DNA from: Acidobacteriota bacterium
GTDB taxonomy: Bacteria > Acidobacteriota > Thermoanaerobaculia > Gp7-AA8
Length of the DNA stretch: 64,000 nucleotides
Assembly: GCA_021325515.1 (NCBI GenBank)
Contig: JAJPHC010000057.1
Location: forward strand, 124,001 to 188,000
Direction: 5' to 3'
Shown: positions 1-7,629 of the stretch, one piece after another
Layout: every line of letters begins with the position of its first letter
Numbering within the stretch: position 1 is the stretch's first letter
The notes under the pieces: model-generated
Told to the model about the DNA's origin: nothing
Databases searched by the model: none
The model's input: only the letters and a program-made list of their open reading frames with translations
Made by a program: the position numbers and the translations under genes

Positions 1-168
1 GCCGGCGCCAAATGTCCCGACTGGCGACGAGCGGAACACGTAGCTCTTGAGCTCACTGTGTCCGGCGTAGACGCCTTTCAGCGCCTTTTGCATTTCCTTC
101 TCATATGAGTGACTACAAGATGCCAGCACTGCTGCTGCGAACAGCCAGACGACGACCGAACGAATCAT
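1..168 (-). CDS. Lipoprotein, N-terminal part only (runs off left edge)
   Basis: The first 56 codons of a reverse-strand gene are present and the reading frame is still open at position 1. The ATG at 166-168 is preceded by a strong GGGAGG ribosome binding site. The product begins with a short signal peptide whose last residues, LASC followed by Ser-His, form a good lipobox, so it is probably a lipid-anchored envelope protein with Cys18 as the lipidated residue. The visible mature part is polar and matches no family I recognise. It lies immediately downstream of the subtilase-like gene on the same strand with an 18-base gap, so the two may be co-transcribed. Confidence 0.7.
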   Translation of the reverse strand, partial: MIRSVVVWLFAAAVLASCSHSYEKEMQKALKGVYAGHSELKSYVFRSSPVGTFGAG

Positions 169-186
169 GATTCCTCCCTTTCCTGT

Positions 187-2124
187 TCAGTAGGTGAATG
201 AGACGTAGGTGCTGAGGAAGTGCTGCTGGTCGAGCTTCAGTTCGTCGCCGGTCGCGGTGGTCCCATCGAAAGTAAGCGATATCAGGGGCGAAGGACCGGC
301 AACATAGCGGGCGTTGTTCCTGTCGTAATGGCGTACCCACACCACCGGTTTTCCGCCAGACTCTCCGAGATAGAAGGTGTAATGCTGATCGGAGAGTGCG
401 GGATCCGCCGGCACTGTGAGCGTCATCGTGCGGCTGTCGTTTGCGCCGCCGAAGGACAGATGGAATGTCCCTTTCGCGATGCTCACCACCTTCCCGTTGG
501 CGCCGAGCAGTTGGACGCCACGTCCCGACAGCAGCATGCGCGGATCGAAGAAGCCGCCAGCGGTGATTTCGTCTTTGACCTTCGGAATCATCAGCGACGC
601 GTCGATCACTTCGCGCCGCATCGCAAACGGTCCGGTGCCATCGAGGAGATGCTTGAGCCACGCTGATGTTGCAACCACCGGACTGGCAAAGCTTGCCCCG
701 TGATCGGCCGGCGCGATCGCCAGGTGTTGGAAGCCGCAACCCGGCGCAATGACGTCGACCGATGACGGATACTTCGAATTCGTCGTGGACCCCCAAATCA
801 TTCCGCTAGGGTCCCCGTATGTGACAGTGACGAAGTTCTCCCACTTCGAGCTAGCGGCCTGCAGCGGAGCAACCGGAGTCGTCTCTCCGGGGTCATCGAG
901 TGCTGCGACTACTCCAAAACTCTGAGTGCCCACCAGGAACCGCGGCGCGATGATCTGCAACGCATCTGACGTCACGGCAAGTGAGAAGTTCACCCATGCG
1001 TGATTCTTCTCGAACCACTTCCACATCAGTGCTTGAATGAGAAGGTCGGGGACATTTTGTATGCTCCCGGTGTCGGTCACGAACGGTTTGTCGATCCACT
1101 TTTTCGCATCGTCGAAGTAGCTCTTGAATTTCGGCTCGTTGTAGACGGCAAGACGAAAAGCCTCGAGGTCATTCTTCAATCCGGGATTCCGCTTCGGATT
1201 CAGCTCCACGGTCTGGATGTACGGATCGAGATCCGAGAGACCGAGCAACTGGGTTACGTAATGAGCGACGCTCAAGACCTTGCTGCCATGACCGGCCGAC
1301 ACGGGGTCGGTGTCGTTCACATCCCAGTCGATGATGACCAGCGGTTCTGCCGCCGCCTTCTTTTTTAGCGCCGCGAGTGCGGGGCCGTAGCTCGACTGCC
1401 GGTTCTTATAAAGATCGATATACGGCGAGCTCGCAAACCACGCCGGACACTTTGCACAATCGGCGGGAGCGCTCGAATCGAGCAGGCGCACCTGCGCGAA
1501 TCCATCTTCGGAAATCACGAGCGCATGCGCGAAGAAGTTCGCGCGCGGCAGATTTGCCGCGAGATGGACGAGCGTCGCCGCATCGAAGCGGAGCTCCGTC
1601 GTCGTGGCGCGCCGATTTGGGGACTTCTTCGCTTCGAGCAGGCGATTGTCTATGAAGTTGTGTTCCGGCGTCGCCGCCGGCGGGGCGTAGGCGGAGGTCC
1701 CGAGATCGAATGAGCGAATCGCGGGCGCGAAATCGAACGTCGTGTTCGCGCGTACCGGCACGGGCGGCAGCTTCAGCTCGTTCTTTCGCTGCTCCGGAGT
1801 CAGGGTTGCGGATGCGGCGTGCATCGCGCCGATGAGCGCATCGGTCGTCTCGGGTCCTGCCCCCTTGTAATAGTCGAGGTAACGGTCGAGGACAGTCGCA
1901 TAGGCGTCGCCAGCTTTTCTCGGAACGACCGGCCACTGGTCGTACGGCACGGCGCGCGTGGCCAGAGTCAGGATGTCGGCGCGTTCGGAGTCGGAAATCG
2001 CCTGATCCGGCATGACCACGAGGACCTTGGGACGCTCCCCGGCAGAAGCTGATATGGACAAAGAGGAGAGAATCGTGATGCACGCAGTGGCTCTGCGCCA
2101 TCGAACGGACACCTGATCTAGCAT
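187..2124 (-). CDS. Divergent subtilisin-like (S8 fold) secreted protein
   Basis: A 645-residue protein. I start it at the ATG ending at 2124 because a GAGGAG site lies just upstream and the first 29 residues form a signal peptide ending in SASA. Three S8-like blocks are visible: Asp266 in VIIDWD, His279 in AGHGS only 13 residues later, and Ser478 in GASFASPVVA. The spacing between Asp and His is unusually short. The place where subtilases carry the oxyanion Asn (AAAGN) reads GVVAALDD, so that residue appears to be missing. The first 250 residues match nothing I know. It may be a weak or dead protease, or a protein that uses the fold for another job. It lies on the left of a tRNA remnant, so it may belong to an integrated element. 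Confidence 0.7.
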   Translation of the reverse strand: MLDQVSVRWRRATACITILSSLSISASAGERPKVLVVMPDQAISDSERADILTLATRAVPYDQWPVVPRKAGDAYATVLDRYLDYYKGAGPETTDALIGAMHAASATLTPEQRKNELKLPPVPVRANTTFDFAPAIRSFDLGTSAYAPPAATPEHNFIDNRLLEAKKSPNRRATTTELRFDAATLVHLAANLPRANFFAHALVISEDGFAQVRLLDSSAPADCAKCPAWFASSPYIDLYKNRQSSYGPALAALKKKAAAEPLVIIDWDVNDTDPVSAGHGSKVLSVAHYVTQLLGLSDLDPYIQTVELNPKRNPGLKNDLEAFRLAVYNEPKFKSYFDDAKKWIDKPFVTDTGSIQNVPDLLIQALMWKWFEKNHAWVNFSLAVTSDALQIIAPRFLVGTQSFGVVAALDDPGETTPVAPLQAASSKWENFVTVTYGDPSGMIWGSTTNSKYPSSVDVIAPGCGFQHLAIAPADHGASFASPVVATSAWLKHLLDGTGPFAMRREVIDASLMIPKVKDEITAGGFFDPRMLLSGRGVQLLGANGKVVSIAKGTFHLSFGGANDSRTMTLTVPADPALSDQHYTFYLGESGGKPVVWVRHYDRNNARYVAGPSPLISLTFDGTTATGDELKLDQQHFLSTYVSFTY

Positions 2125-2335
2125 GATTCTCCTCTCAAGGCCGAATTGCACCGTTGACAATAGGAGTGTCTGGAAGACCACGTTCCCTACCCTCAGTCTG
2201 AGGACACGAGCCCGTGCGGTATGTGGAGTCGAGACCTCGCAACCGTCGCGGCTTGTTTCCCGTGGCCGACTTGATCGCAAGTCACCTCGTCACCCTACGT
2301 GAGTCTCCGATGAGGAGAACACGTCCGTCAGGTTG

Positions 2336-2372
2336 GCCTGTGTCGCGGGTTCGAGTCCCGTCGCCCGCTCCA
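2336..2372 (+). pseudogene. tRNA-Gly 3' remnant (probable attachment site)
   Basis: The segment holds a complete T-arm (stem GCGGG/CCCGT around loop TTCGAGT), then CGCCCGC, T and CCA, which is the 3' acceptor strand, discriminator U and encoded CCA typical of bacterial tRNA-Gly. The matching 5' acceptor strand GCGGGCG is absent from the preceding 150 bases, and no anticodon arm with U33 can be drawn. So only the 3' part of the tRNA is here. Such fragments are typical of the far end of elements that integrate into tRNA genes. The orientation predicts that the element lies to the left, towards position 1 and beyond. Confidence 0.75.
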
Positions 2373-2414
2373 ATCAATGCACCCCATCGACCCCGGTATA
2401 AGATCCCCTCCCCG

Positions 2415-2654
2415 ATGGATTCCCGAGAGATGATTCGGAACTTCCTCCTCGCGCGCTTCCGCTCGAAGATCCGCGGGGGCGCGCTTGCGTTTGATGCTCC
2501 GCTGATCTCCAGCGGTGTGATCGACTCGTTTGGTGTCCTCGAGGTGATGGCGTTTCTCGAGGATACGTTCGCGATCACCATCGATCCCAACGCGCACGAG
2601 CCGGCGGAATTCGAGACCGTCGACAGCATCGCTGCGCTGGTCGTCCGGCCGTGA
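2415..2654 (+). CDS. Acyl carrier protein
   Basis: A 79-residue protein with the ACP signature GVIDSFG; Ser38 is the predicted 4'-phosphopantetheine attachment site, with Phe replacing the usual Leu after it. The length and the helix pattern (VLEVMAFLEDTF after the serine) fit a stand-alone carrier such as DltC. The start ATG at 2415 has no clear ribosome binding site; the next ATG is at 2430. It is the first gene of a five-gene operon, and its TGA overlaps the GTG of the next gene in GTGA. In this context it probably carries the acyl group that the MBOAT protein transfers across the membrane. No phosphopantetheinyl transferase lies in the window. Confidence 0.88.
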   Translation: MDSREMIRNFLLARFRSKIRGGALAFDAPLISSGVIDSFGVLEVMAFLEDTFAITIDPNAHEPAEFETVDSIAALVVRP

Positions 2655-3478
2655 GCGCGCCGGCCTGGGAGTGCGATCTCGTCCTCGGGCTTCCTCACAC
2701 GAGCCATCGCGGGTTCTCCGAGCATCACCTCCTGAAATTCGCGGGGCACTTCCAATGGAATGCGATTGCGGCTGCGGCAGGGCTGCCGCTGTCTTCACTG
2801 CGCACCACGGCGGGAGCCGAGGTGTATGCGAGCTTCTATTACATCGAAGTGATCGTGCCCGATGACGCGCCGCTCGAGTCGTTCCGGCTCGATGACACGG
2901 TGCACTTCGCGATCTCGCTGCGCGCTTTCAAGAACATCGCGATCGAAGGGCGCGTTGCAGTTTCGCGCGGAGTCGCGATTCACTTCGCCAACATCTTCAT
3001 CACTCCGGAAAAGGGCAACAGCCGCCTGCGCGTCGCACCGCCGGCGCAGGCCGATTTCTCCTCGCTGCCGCTGCTGCCGAACGACGAGAATCCGTTTCAG
3101 CTCACGCGTGCCGCGGAGGAGAGCGGAGTGCTGGACGTGATCGGCGATGGATGGGAGCGCGCCGGCAGCTTCGATCACCGCTATGCGATCGACGCCGACC
3201 GCGACACGAATGGCGCGGGGCTGGTCTACTTCGCGAACTACATCGCGTTCATGGATACGGCGGAGCGGCTCGCACTGCAATCGCTGGGAATCGATGCGCC
3301 GATGCGCTCGCTCCGCCGGCGCCGCATCGCCTACTACGGAAACGCCGAGGTTTCCGACACGATCACGGTGCACGTCGAGGTGTTCCGGAGGGAAGCGAGC
3401 CTCGCGTTTCGCTATCGCATCACCCGCGATGAAGATGGCGCGATGATCGCCCTGTCGGAGGCGATCAAGGCGCGATGA
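2651..3478 (+). CDS. LnmK-like double-hotdog acyltransferase/decarboxylase
   Basis: A 275-residue protein starting at GTG 2651. The N-terminal half, with GLPHTSHRGFSEHHLLKFAG (13-32) and EVYASFYYIEV (57-67), resembles the N-terminal hotdog of LnmK and of the Pnap_2097 biosynthetic family. The C-terminal half contains YFANYIAFMDTAE (193-205), typical of a thioesterase-like hotdog. LnmK of leinamycin biosynthesis takes methylmalonyl-CoA, acylates itself on a tyrosine, decarboxylates it and passes propionyl to an ACP. Tyr59, Tyr63 and Tyr64 are candidates for that residue here; I cannot align them with certainty. Four-base overlaps on both sides with the ACP and SGNH genes suggest it loads the adjacent ACP. 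The substrate is inferred. Confidence 0.68.
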   Translation: MSAPAWECDLVLGLPHTSHRGFSEHHLLKFAGHFQWNAIAAAAGLPLSSLRTTAGAEVYASFYYIEVIVPDDAPLESFRLDDTVHFAISLRAFKNIAIEGRVAVSRGVAIHFANIFITPEKGNSRLRVAPPAQADFSSLPLLPNDENPFQLTRAAEESGVLDVIGDGWERAGSFDHRYAIDADRDTNGAGLVYFANYIAFMDTAERLALQSLGIDAPMRSLRRRRIAYYGNAEVSDTITVHVEVFRREASLAFRYRITRDEDGAMIALSEAIKAR

Positions 3479-4437
3479 ACCGTCACGCGCGGCGGTTGCT
3501 GCTCGTCGTACTCTGGCTCGTGGTGGCCGACGTCTTCGTGCCGCCGCTGCTGCAGCGCGCGGAGCATGCGCGCTACGAGCGGGGAGGAGCGTTCCGCTTC
3601 GAGAATTCGGATCTCTTCGCGCTCGGGCCAATGGTTCGGTATCTCCGCGAGCATCCGCACGGCGATCGCCCGCGCGCCGTCTTCCTCGGCAACTCCGTCG
3701 TCTTCGGCTACGGGATCGATGCACGCGAGGCGCTGCCGGCGCAGTTCGAGCGTTTCGCGCGCGGGCGCCGCGTCTTCAATGCTGCAGTGAATGGTCAGGA
3801 GATGGGCGACAGCCTGTTGGCCGGCAAGGCGATCATCGACTCGGTCGACACACTCTTCGTGCAGGTGATTCCGCACCACGACGCGGCACGCCCCATCCTC
3901 GGCAAGCTGCTGCCGGTGAGCAGCGAGGATGCGCAGCGCTACGGCCTCGAGCAGTTCGATCCGATCGAAGCGCGGTTGCGCTCGATCCTCGGCCGCGTGT
4001 GGCGTCTCTATGCCTCGAACGACCGGCTGCAGGCGGCGTGGTTCGGAACGTCGACGCGCCAGTTTCTCTATCTGCACAAGCGCAATTGGATCGTGAGGCG
4101 TGCGGCGCCGCCGCCGATCTCGCCCCACATCTCGCCGGTGAACCTCGTCTCGCCGCGCAATGGAACCGGCGATCCGACGTCGATCTCGCAGTCCATGGTG
4201 GCGCTGGCGGACGTCGCGGCGGCGCACCGGAAGCGCGTCGTCTTTCTGCATTTCCAGCGCGCGGGCGACGCACTCGATCCGAACGTCGCGGGTGCATTCA
4301 ATGCGCGATACGCGCCGCATGCGGAGCTGGTGATCGTCGACGTGCCGCCTGCGCTCTATTCCGACCGGCAGCACCTGACGCCGGATGGCGCCGCCTCGGT
4401 CGCGGCGGCGCTCGCGGCGCATGAGGGACTGCAATGA
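3475..4437 (+). CDS. Membrane-anchored SGNH-hydrolase-like protein (DltD/AlgJ-like role)
   Basis: A 320-residue protein with one N-terminal hydrophobic segment (about 7-26) and a large domain predicted to face outwards. SGNH-type features are FLGNSVVFGYG with Ser74 as the likely nucleophile (GNS in place of GDS), NAAVNGQ around 102-108, and DRQH at 297-300, the usual DxxH block. In Dlt and alginate acetylation systems, proteins of this fold and topology take the acyl group from the MBOAT step and place it on the polymer. ATG 3475 overlaps the previous stop in ATGA and the gene overlaps the MBOAT gene in the same way, which strongly supports a shared task. A plain esterase is the alternative. 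Confidence 0.8.
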   Translation: MNRHARRLLLVVLWLVVADVFVPPLLQRAEHARYERGGAFRFENSDLFALGPMVRYLREHPHGDRPRAVFLGNSVVFGYGIDAREALPAQFERFARGRRVFNAAVNGQEMGDSLLAGKAIIDSVDTLFVQVIPHHDAARPILGKLLPVSSEDAQRYGLEQFDPIEARLRSILGRVWRLYASNDRLQAAWFGTSTRQFLYLHKRNWIVRRAAPPPISPHISPVNLVSPRNGTGDPTSISQSMVALADVAAAHRKRVVFLHFQRAGDALDPNVAGAFNARYAPHAELVIVDVPPALYSDRQHLTPDGAASVAAALAAHEGLQ

Positions 4438-5537
4438 TCTTCACCGAATTGCGGTTCGTGCTGCTCTTCGCCGGCTGCTGGATCTCGTTCTTCGCAGTGC
4501 CGAGGAAGATGCGGATGGCGGTGCTGGCGGCGTGGGGAATGACGTTCTATGCGCTGTTCGCCGGATGGTTCCTCGCGGTCGTGCTGGCGTTGACGCTGGC
4601 GGCGCTCTACGTCGTGCCGCTGGCCGCGGGGCTCGCGATCGTGGGCGTTCTCGTTTACGTCAAGCTGTCGCCGGCGATCGTTCCGCTCGGCATTTCGTAT
4701 CTGGCGTTCGAGCTGCTGCACGTCGCGATCGAGAGGAAGCGAGGCAGGCTGCGCGAGCTCTCGCTGCCGAAGATGCTGGCCTTCGCCTTCTTCATGCCGG
4801 CGCGCGCGGCGGGGCCGATCAAGCGCTTCGCTCCTTTCGTCGCGGCGGTCGAAGCGGCGGAACGGTCGGCGGAGAACGTCTACGGCGGACTGCTGCGCGT
4901 GCTCATCGGCCTGGCGAAGAAGTTCGTGATCGCCGACCTCCTCGCGCTGACCGTGGAGGAATCGCGCTACGTCGATTCGATGCGCCACGCGTGGGTGATC
5001 GTGATCGCGTTCTCGTTTCGCATCTTCTTCGACTTCAGCGCCTACTCGGACATCGCGATCGGCTTCGCGCAGATGCTCGGCATCACGCTGCCGGAGAATT
5101 TCAACTGGCCGTATCTCGCGGCGAACATCCGCGAGTTCTGGGAGCGGTGGCACATCACGTTGTCGCAGTGGGTGCGCGATTACGTGTTCACGCCGTGCGG
5201 GCGGCTGCTCTTCCGCACGCCGCTGCGGCCGTATCCGGCGGTCATCGCGACGATCAGCTATCTGATCACGTTCGCGATCGTCGGTGCGTGGCACGGTCTG
5301 ACGCCTGCGTTCGTGTTGTGGGGCGTCTATCACGGCGTGCTGCTCTCCGCGTATCACGTGGTGAGCATCAAGATGCCGGCCGCGATCACCGATCGGGCGT
5401 GGTATCACGGCCGGCCGATGCGGTTCGTCGGCATGGCGTCGACGTTTCTCTTCGTCACGATCGGCTGGGTGCCCTTCTTCCTGCCGATGACGAAGGCGAT
5501 GACGTTCTGGATGCTGATGTTCGGAGTGAGACGATGA
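4434..5537 (+). CDS. MBOAT-family membrane acyltransferase (DltB/AlgI-like)
   Basis: A 367-residue polytopic membrane protein. The diagnostic MBOAT block is FSAYSDIAIGFAQMLGI followed by NFNWPYLAANIREFWERWH, with conserved His240, and the second block GAWHGLTPAFVLWG carries the invariant His287. Known members (DltB, AlgI, PatA) form a pore through which acyl groups move from a cytoplasmic thioester donor to the outside. It lacks about 30-40 N-terminal residues compared with DltB-type proteins, but both histidine blocks are intact. The start overlaps the SGNH stop in ATGA, and its TGA overlaps the start of the 36-residue microprotein. The likely donor is the ACP encoded at the head of the operon. 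Confidence 0.92.
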   Translation: MIFTELRFVLLFAGCWISFFAVPRKMRMAVLAAWGMTFYALFAGWFLAVVLALTLAALYVVPLAAGLAIVGVLVYVKLSPAIVPLGISYLAFELLHVAIERKRGRLRELSLPKMLAFAFFMPARAAGPIKRFAPFVAAVEAAERSAENVYGGLLRVLIGLAKKFVIADLLALTVEESRYVDSMRHAWVIVIAFSFRIFFDFSAYSDIAIGFAQMLGITLPENFNWPYLAANIREFWERWHITLSQWVRDYVFTPCGRLLFRTPLRPYPAVIATISYLITFAIVGAWHGLTPAFVLWGVYHGVLLSAYHVVSIKMPAAITDRAWYHGRPMRFVGMASTFLFVTIGWVPFFLPMTKAMTFWMLMFGVRR

Positions 5538-5644
5538 AGGCTCTGCTGCGGGATGTGCTCCTCTCGCTGGCGATCGCGGCGCTGATCGTCGCGCTGTTTC
5601 TCTTCGCGTCGTTCGACTCGACGTTCATCTACCGCGGCTTCTGA
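5534..5644 (+). CDS. DltX-like single-pass microprotein with C-terminal FIYRGF
   Basis: A 36-residue open frame whose ATG overlaps the MBOAT stop in ATGA. It has one hydrophobic helix (about residues 8-25) followed by a short tail ending FDSTFIYRGF, with the stop directly after it. DltX of Gram-positive dlt operons is likewise a small single-pass protein ending in an aromatic FIY-type motif, and its C-terminal tyrosine is reported to accept the acyl group from DltB before DltD passes it to the polymer. Tyr33 is the equivalent here. Such short genes are usually missed in annotation. The position, topology and tail together make this call fairly strong, although the sequence outside the tail is generic. 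Confidence 0.78.
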   Translation: MKALLRDVLLSLAIAALIVALFLFASFDSTFIYRGF

Positions 5645-5658
5645 GGTTGCGGCGCGCT

Positions 5659-6030
5659 TCAGATCAAGCCTGTGCTGCGCATCGAACGGCCGAGAAGATA
5701 GTTCAGCGCGATCGCGACGCCGGTGCGGTGCGGCATCGTGGCCACCATCGGCGCCGCCAGCAGCGCGAGAAACAGCACGCACTGCGCGAACCCGTGGGGC
5801 CGGAATCCGAGGAAGAGCGCGGCGATGCCGAAGAGGAGCGGGATGCGATCGGTGAGGACGATGAACATCCAGGCGTCGCCCTGATTCGGCTGGAATTCGA
5901 GGGCGCACGATGAGCAGCGCTCGTGCGCGGCAAGCCAGTATCGGAAGAGCCGTCCTTCACCACATCGCGGGCAACGGCGGCGAAATCCGCGGACGATGGC
6001 CGTGCGAAAGGTCGGTGTCACGAGTTGCAC
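5659..6030 (-). CDS. DUF983-family membrane protein
   Basis: About 123 residues with a zinc-ribbon-like N terminus, RCPRCGEGRLF, and a second pair CSSC about 20 residues later, followed by NQGDAWMFIVLTDRIP and two hydrophobic segments. This is the DUF983 pattern, whose biochemical role is unknown. The start is uncertain: I use the GTG ending at 6030; a second GTG lies at 6021. A GGAGG stretch occurs further upstream, but no start codon lies at a fitting distance from it. It converges on the acylation operon with 14 bases between the stops and diverges from the glycosyltransferase gene. Confidence 0.72.
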   Translation of the reverse strand: MQLVTPTFRTAIVRGFRRRCPRCGEGRLFRYWLAAHERCSSCALEFQPNQGDAWMFIVLTDRIPLLFGIAALFLGFRPHGFAQCVLFLALLAAPMVATMPHRTGVAIALNYLLGRSMRSTGLI

Positions 6031-6081
6031 AACCGGTGCTGCGGCGCGAGCGATTCCTCCACTATCATCCGCACGGTAATC

Positions 6082-7629
6082 GTGGCCAAAGCAAGACGCA
6101 CTCAACAACAGATACGTTCCGACGATCCCGCGGGCTGGTGGCGCGACCCGGTCGCGTGGGTGATCACCGCCCTCGCCGCTCTTCTCCTGCTCGTCAACCT
6201 CGGCGGGCGCGCGCTTTGGGAGGACGAGGCCGAGACCGCACTTCTCGGCCGCAGCATCCTCGCGCATGGAAAGCCGGTCGCGAGCAACGGCATCAATGTG
6301 ATCTCCCAGGAGGCGGGACGCGAATTCGGTTCCGACTACGTCTGGCGATGGTCGCCGTGGGTTCAGTTCTATCTCGGCGCGGCAGGGTTGAAGATGTTCG
6401 GCGATTCGGCGCTCGGTGCGCGACTGCCGTTCGCGCTGCTCGCGATCCCAGTCATTCCGCTGGTCTATCTGATCGGACGCCGCGCGTTTGGCTCGATTCT
6501 CGTCGCCAGACTCGCCGCGCTCGCGCTCGCGACGTCGCCCTGGTTCCTGTTGCAGTCGCGTCAGGCCCGATGGGAAGCGCCGGCGTATCTCCTCACCTGC
6601 ATCGTGCTGCTCGCGGTCTTCGAGATGGAGCGGTCGATCGCCTGGCCGGTGGTGATCGCGGCAGCCGGCGCCGCACTTTTCTACACAAACTACTTTGTCG
6701 CGGTCTGTCTGCTCGTTTCGATCGCGGCCGCTTCGCCGATGCTGCGTCGCGATCGCGATTTCCTCATCAGGCTCGCCTGTGGGCTCGCCGGCGCTGCGGC
6801 GCTGTCGATTCCCGGCGTGATCTTCTTCCACGTTCTCGGCAAGACGGGCGGCGGACAACTGAGCGCGCTCAAGCAGTTCTGGCTGTATGCGGTGCAGTTC
6901 GTGACGTTCCTCGCGCCGCTGCCGCTCGTCATCATCGCGTTGTTCAACGACAGGCGGCCGGCGACGCGCTTTGTGCTGGCGACGGTGACGGCGCTGTGCA
7001 TCATCCTCGCGTTCGCGCCGTGGAGCATGTTCCGCTATCTCACGATCGCGTTTCCGATCGCGGCGCTCGTGTCGGGCGTTGCGCTCGCGTGGCTGATGGC
7101 GCGGAGCAGGGTGGCGGGATGGATCGGAGTCGCGCTGCTCGTCTGCACATCGATCCTGCATCAACTGCCGCTGGGCTACATGCAGGTCGAGGGTACGGAG
7201 ATCGCGCAGCCGTCGATCTCACCGATCGCGTCGTACGTGCAGGAGATGATTTCGCCGCCGCGCGATGCGGATGTTGCGGTCGTTGAGTATCTGCGCGCGC
7301 ATGCTTCACCGGGCGATACCGTGCTGGCATCGTATGGCGATCTGCTGCTGCAGTTCTACACGCGGCTGCATGTCACCGGCGGGCTGGAGGGACACCTGCC
7401 GCCGCCTTCCGATCCCGAGTGGATCGTTCTGCGTCCGTACTATGTGAGCCCCGAGCCGGGGAAGGATTTCGAGCTGCTGAAGGCGATGGACCGCACGATC
7501 GACTTGCGGCAATACGACGTCGCGACGACGGTCCCCGATCCGATCCTGAGCGGCAATCCCGACCCGATGTTCCACCTCTTCCGCGAGGACCCAACCGCCA
7601 AGCCCCTCCGCCTGCTCCGCCACCGTTAA
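6082..7629 (+). CDS. GT39/ArnT-like integral membrane glycosyltransferase
   Basis: A 515-residue protein with about eleven hydrophobic segments. After the first transmembrane helix it carries GGRALWEDEAETALLGRSI, the acidic first loop that holds the catalytic Asp/Glu in the dolichyl-phosphate-mannose and ArnT family, followed by WRWSPWVQFYL, also typical. Members transfer sugars from polyprenyl-phosphate donors to proteins or lipid A on the outer face of the membrane. The start is GTG 6082 (product begins VAKARRTQQ); no clear ribosome binding site is visible. The stop codon TAA lies inside the first copy of a palindromic repeat. Donor and acceptor cannot be told from sequence. Confidence 0.85.
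   Translation: MAKARRTQQQIRSDDPAGWWRDPVAWVITALAALLLLVNLGGRALWEDEAETALLGRSILAHGKPVASNGINVISQEAGREFGSDYVWRWSPWVQFYLGAAGLKMFGDSALGARLPFALLAIPVIPLVYLIGRRAFGSILVARLAALALATSPWFLLQSRQARWEAPAYLLTCIVLLAVFEMERSIAWPVVIAAAGAALFYTNYFVAVCLLVSIAAASPMLRRDRDFLIRLACGLAGAAALSIPGVIFFHVLGKTGGGQLSALKQFWLYAVQFVTFLAPLPLVIIALFNDRRPATRFVLATVTALCIILAFAPWSMFRYLTIAFPIAALVSGVALAWLMARSRVAGWIGVALLVCTSILHQLPLGYMQVEGTEIAQPSISPIASYVQEMISPPRDADVAVVEYLRAHASPGDTVLASYGDLLLQFYTRLHVTGGLEGHLPPPSDPEWIVLRPYYVSPEPGKDFELLKAMDRTIDLRQYDVATTVPDPILSGNPDPMFHLFREDPTAKPLRLLRHR

Noticed and set aside
2297-2372. An intact tRNA gene
   Set aside because: No 5' acceptor strand pairs with CGCCCGC and no valid anticodon arm exists, so only a 3' fragment is called.
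2415-5644. A polyketide or fatty acid biosynthetic cluster suggested by the ACP and LnmK-like protein
   Set aside because: There is no ketosynthase, reductase or thioester synthase, while the MBOAT, SGNH and microprotein genes point to export and transfer of an acyl group.
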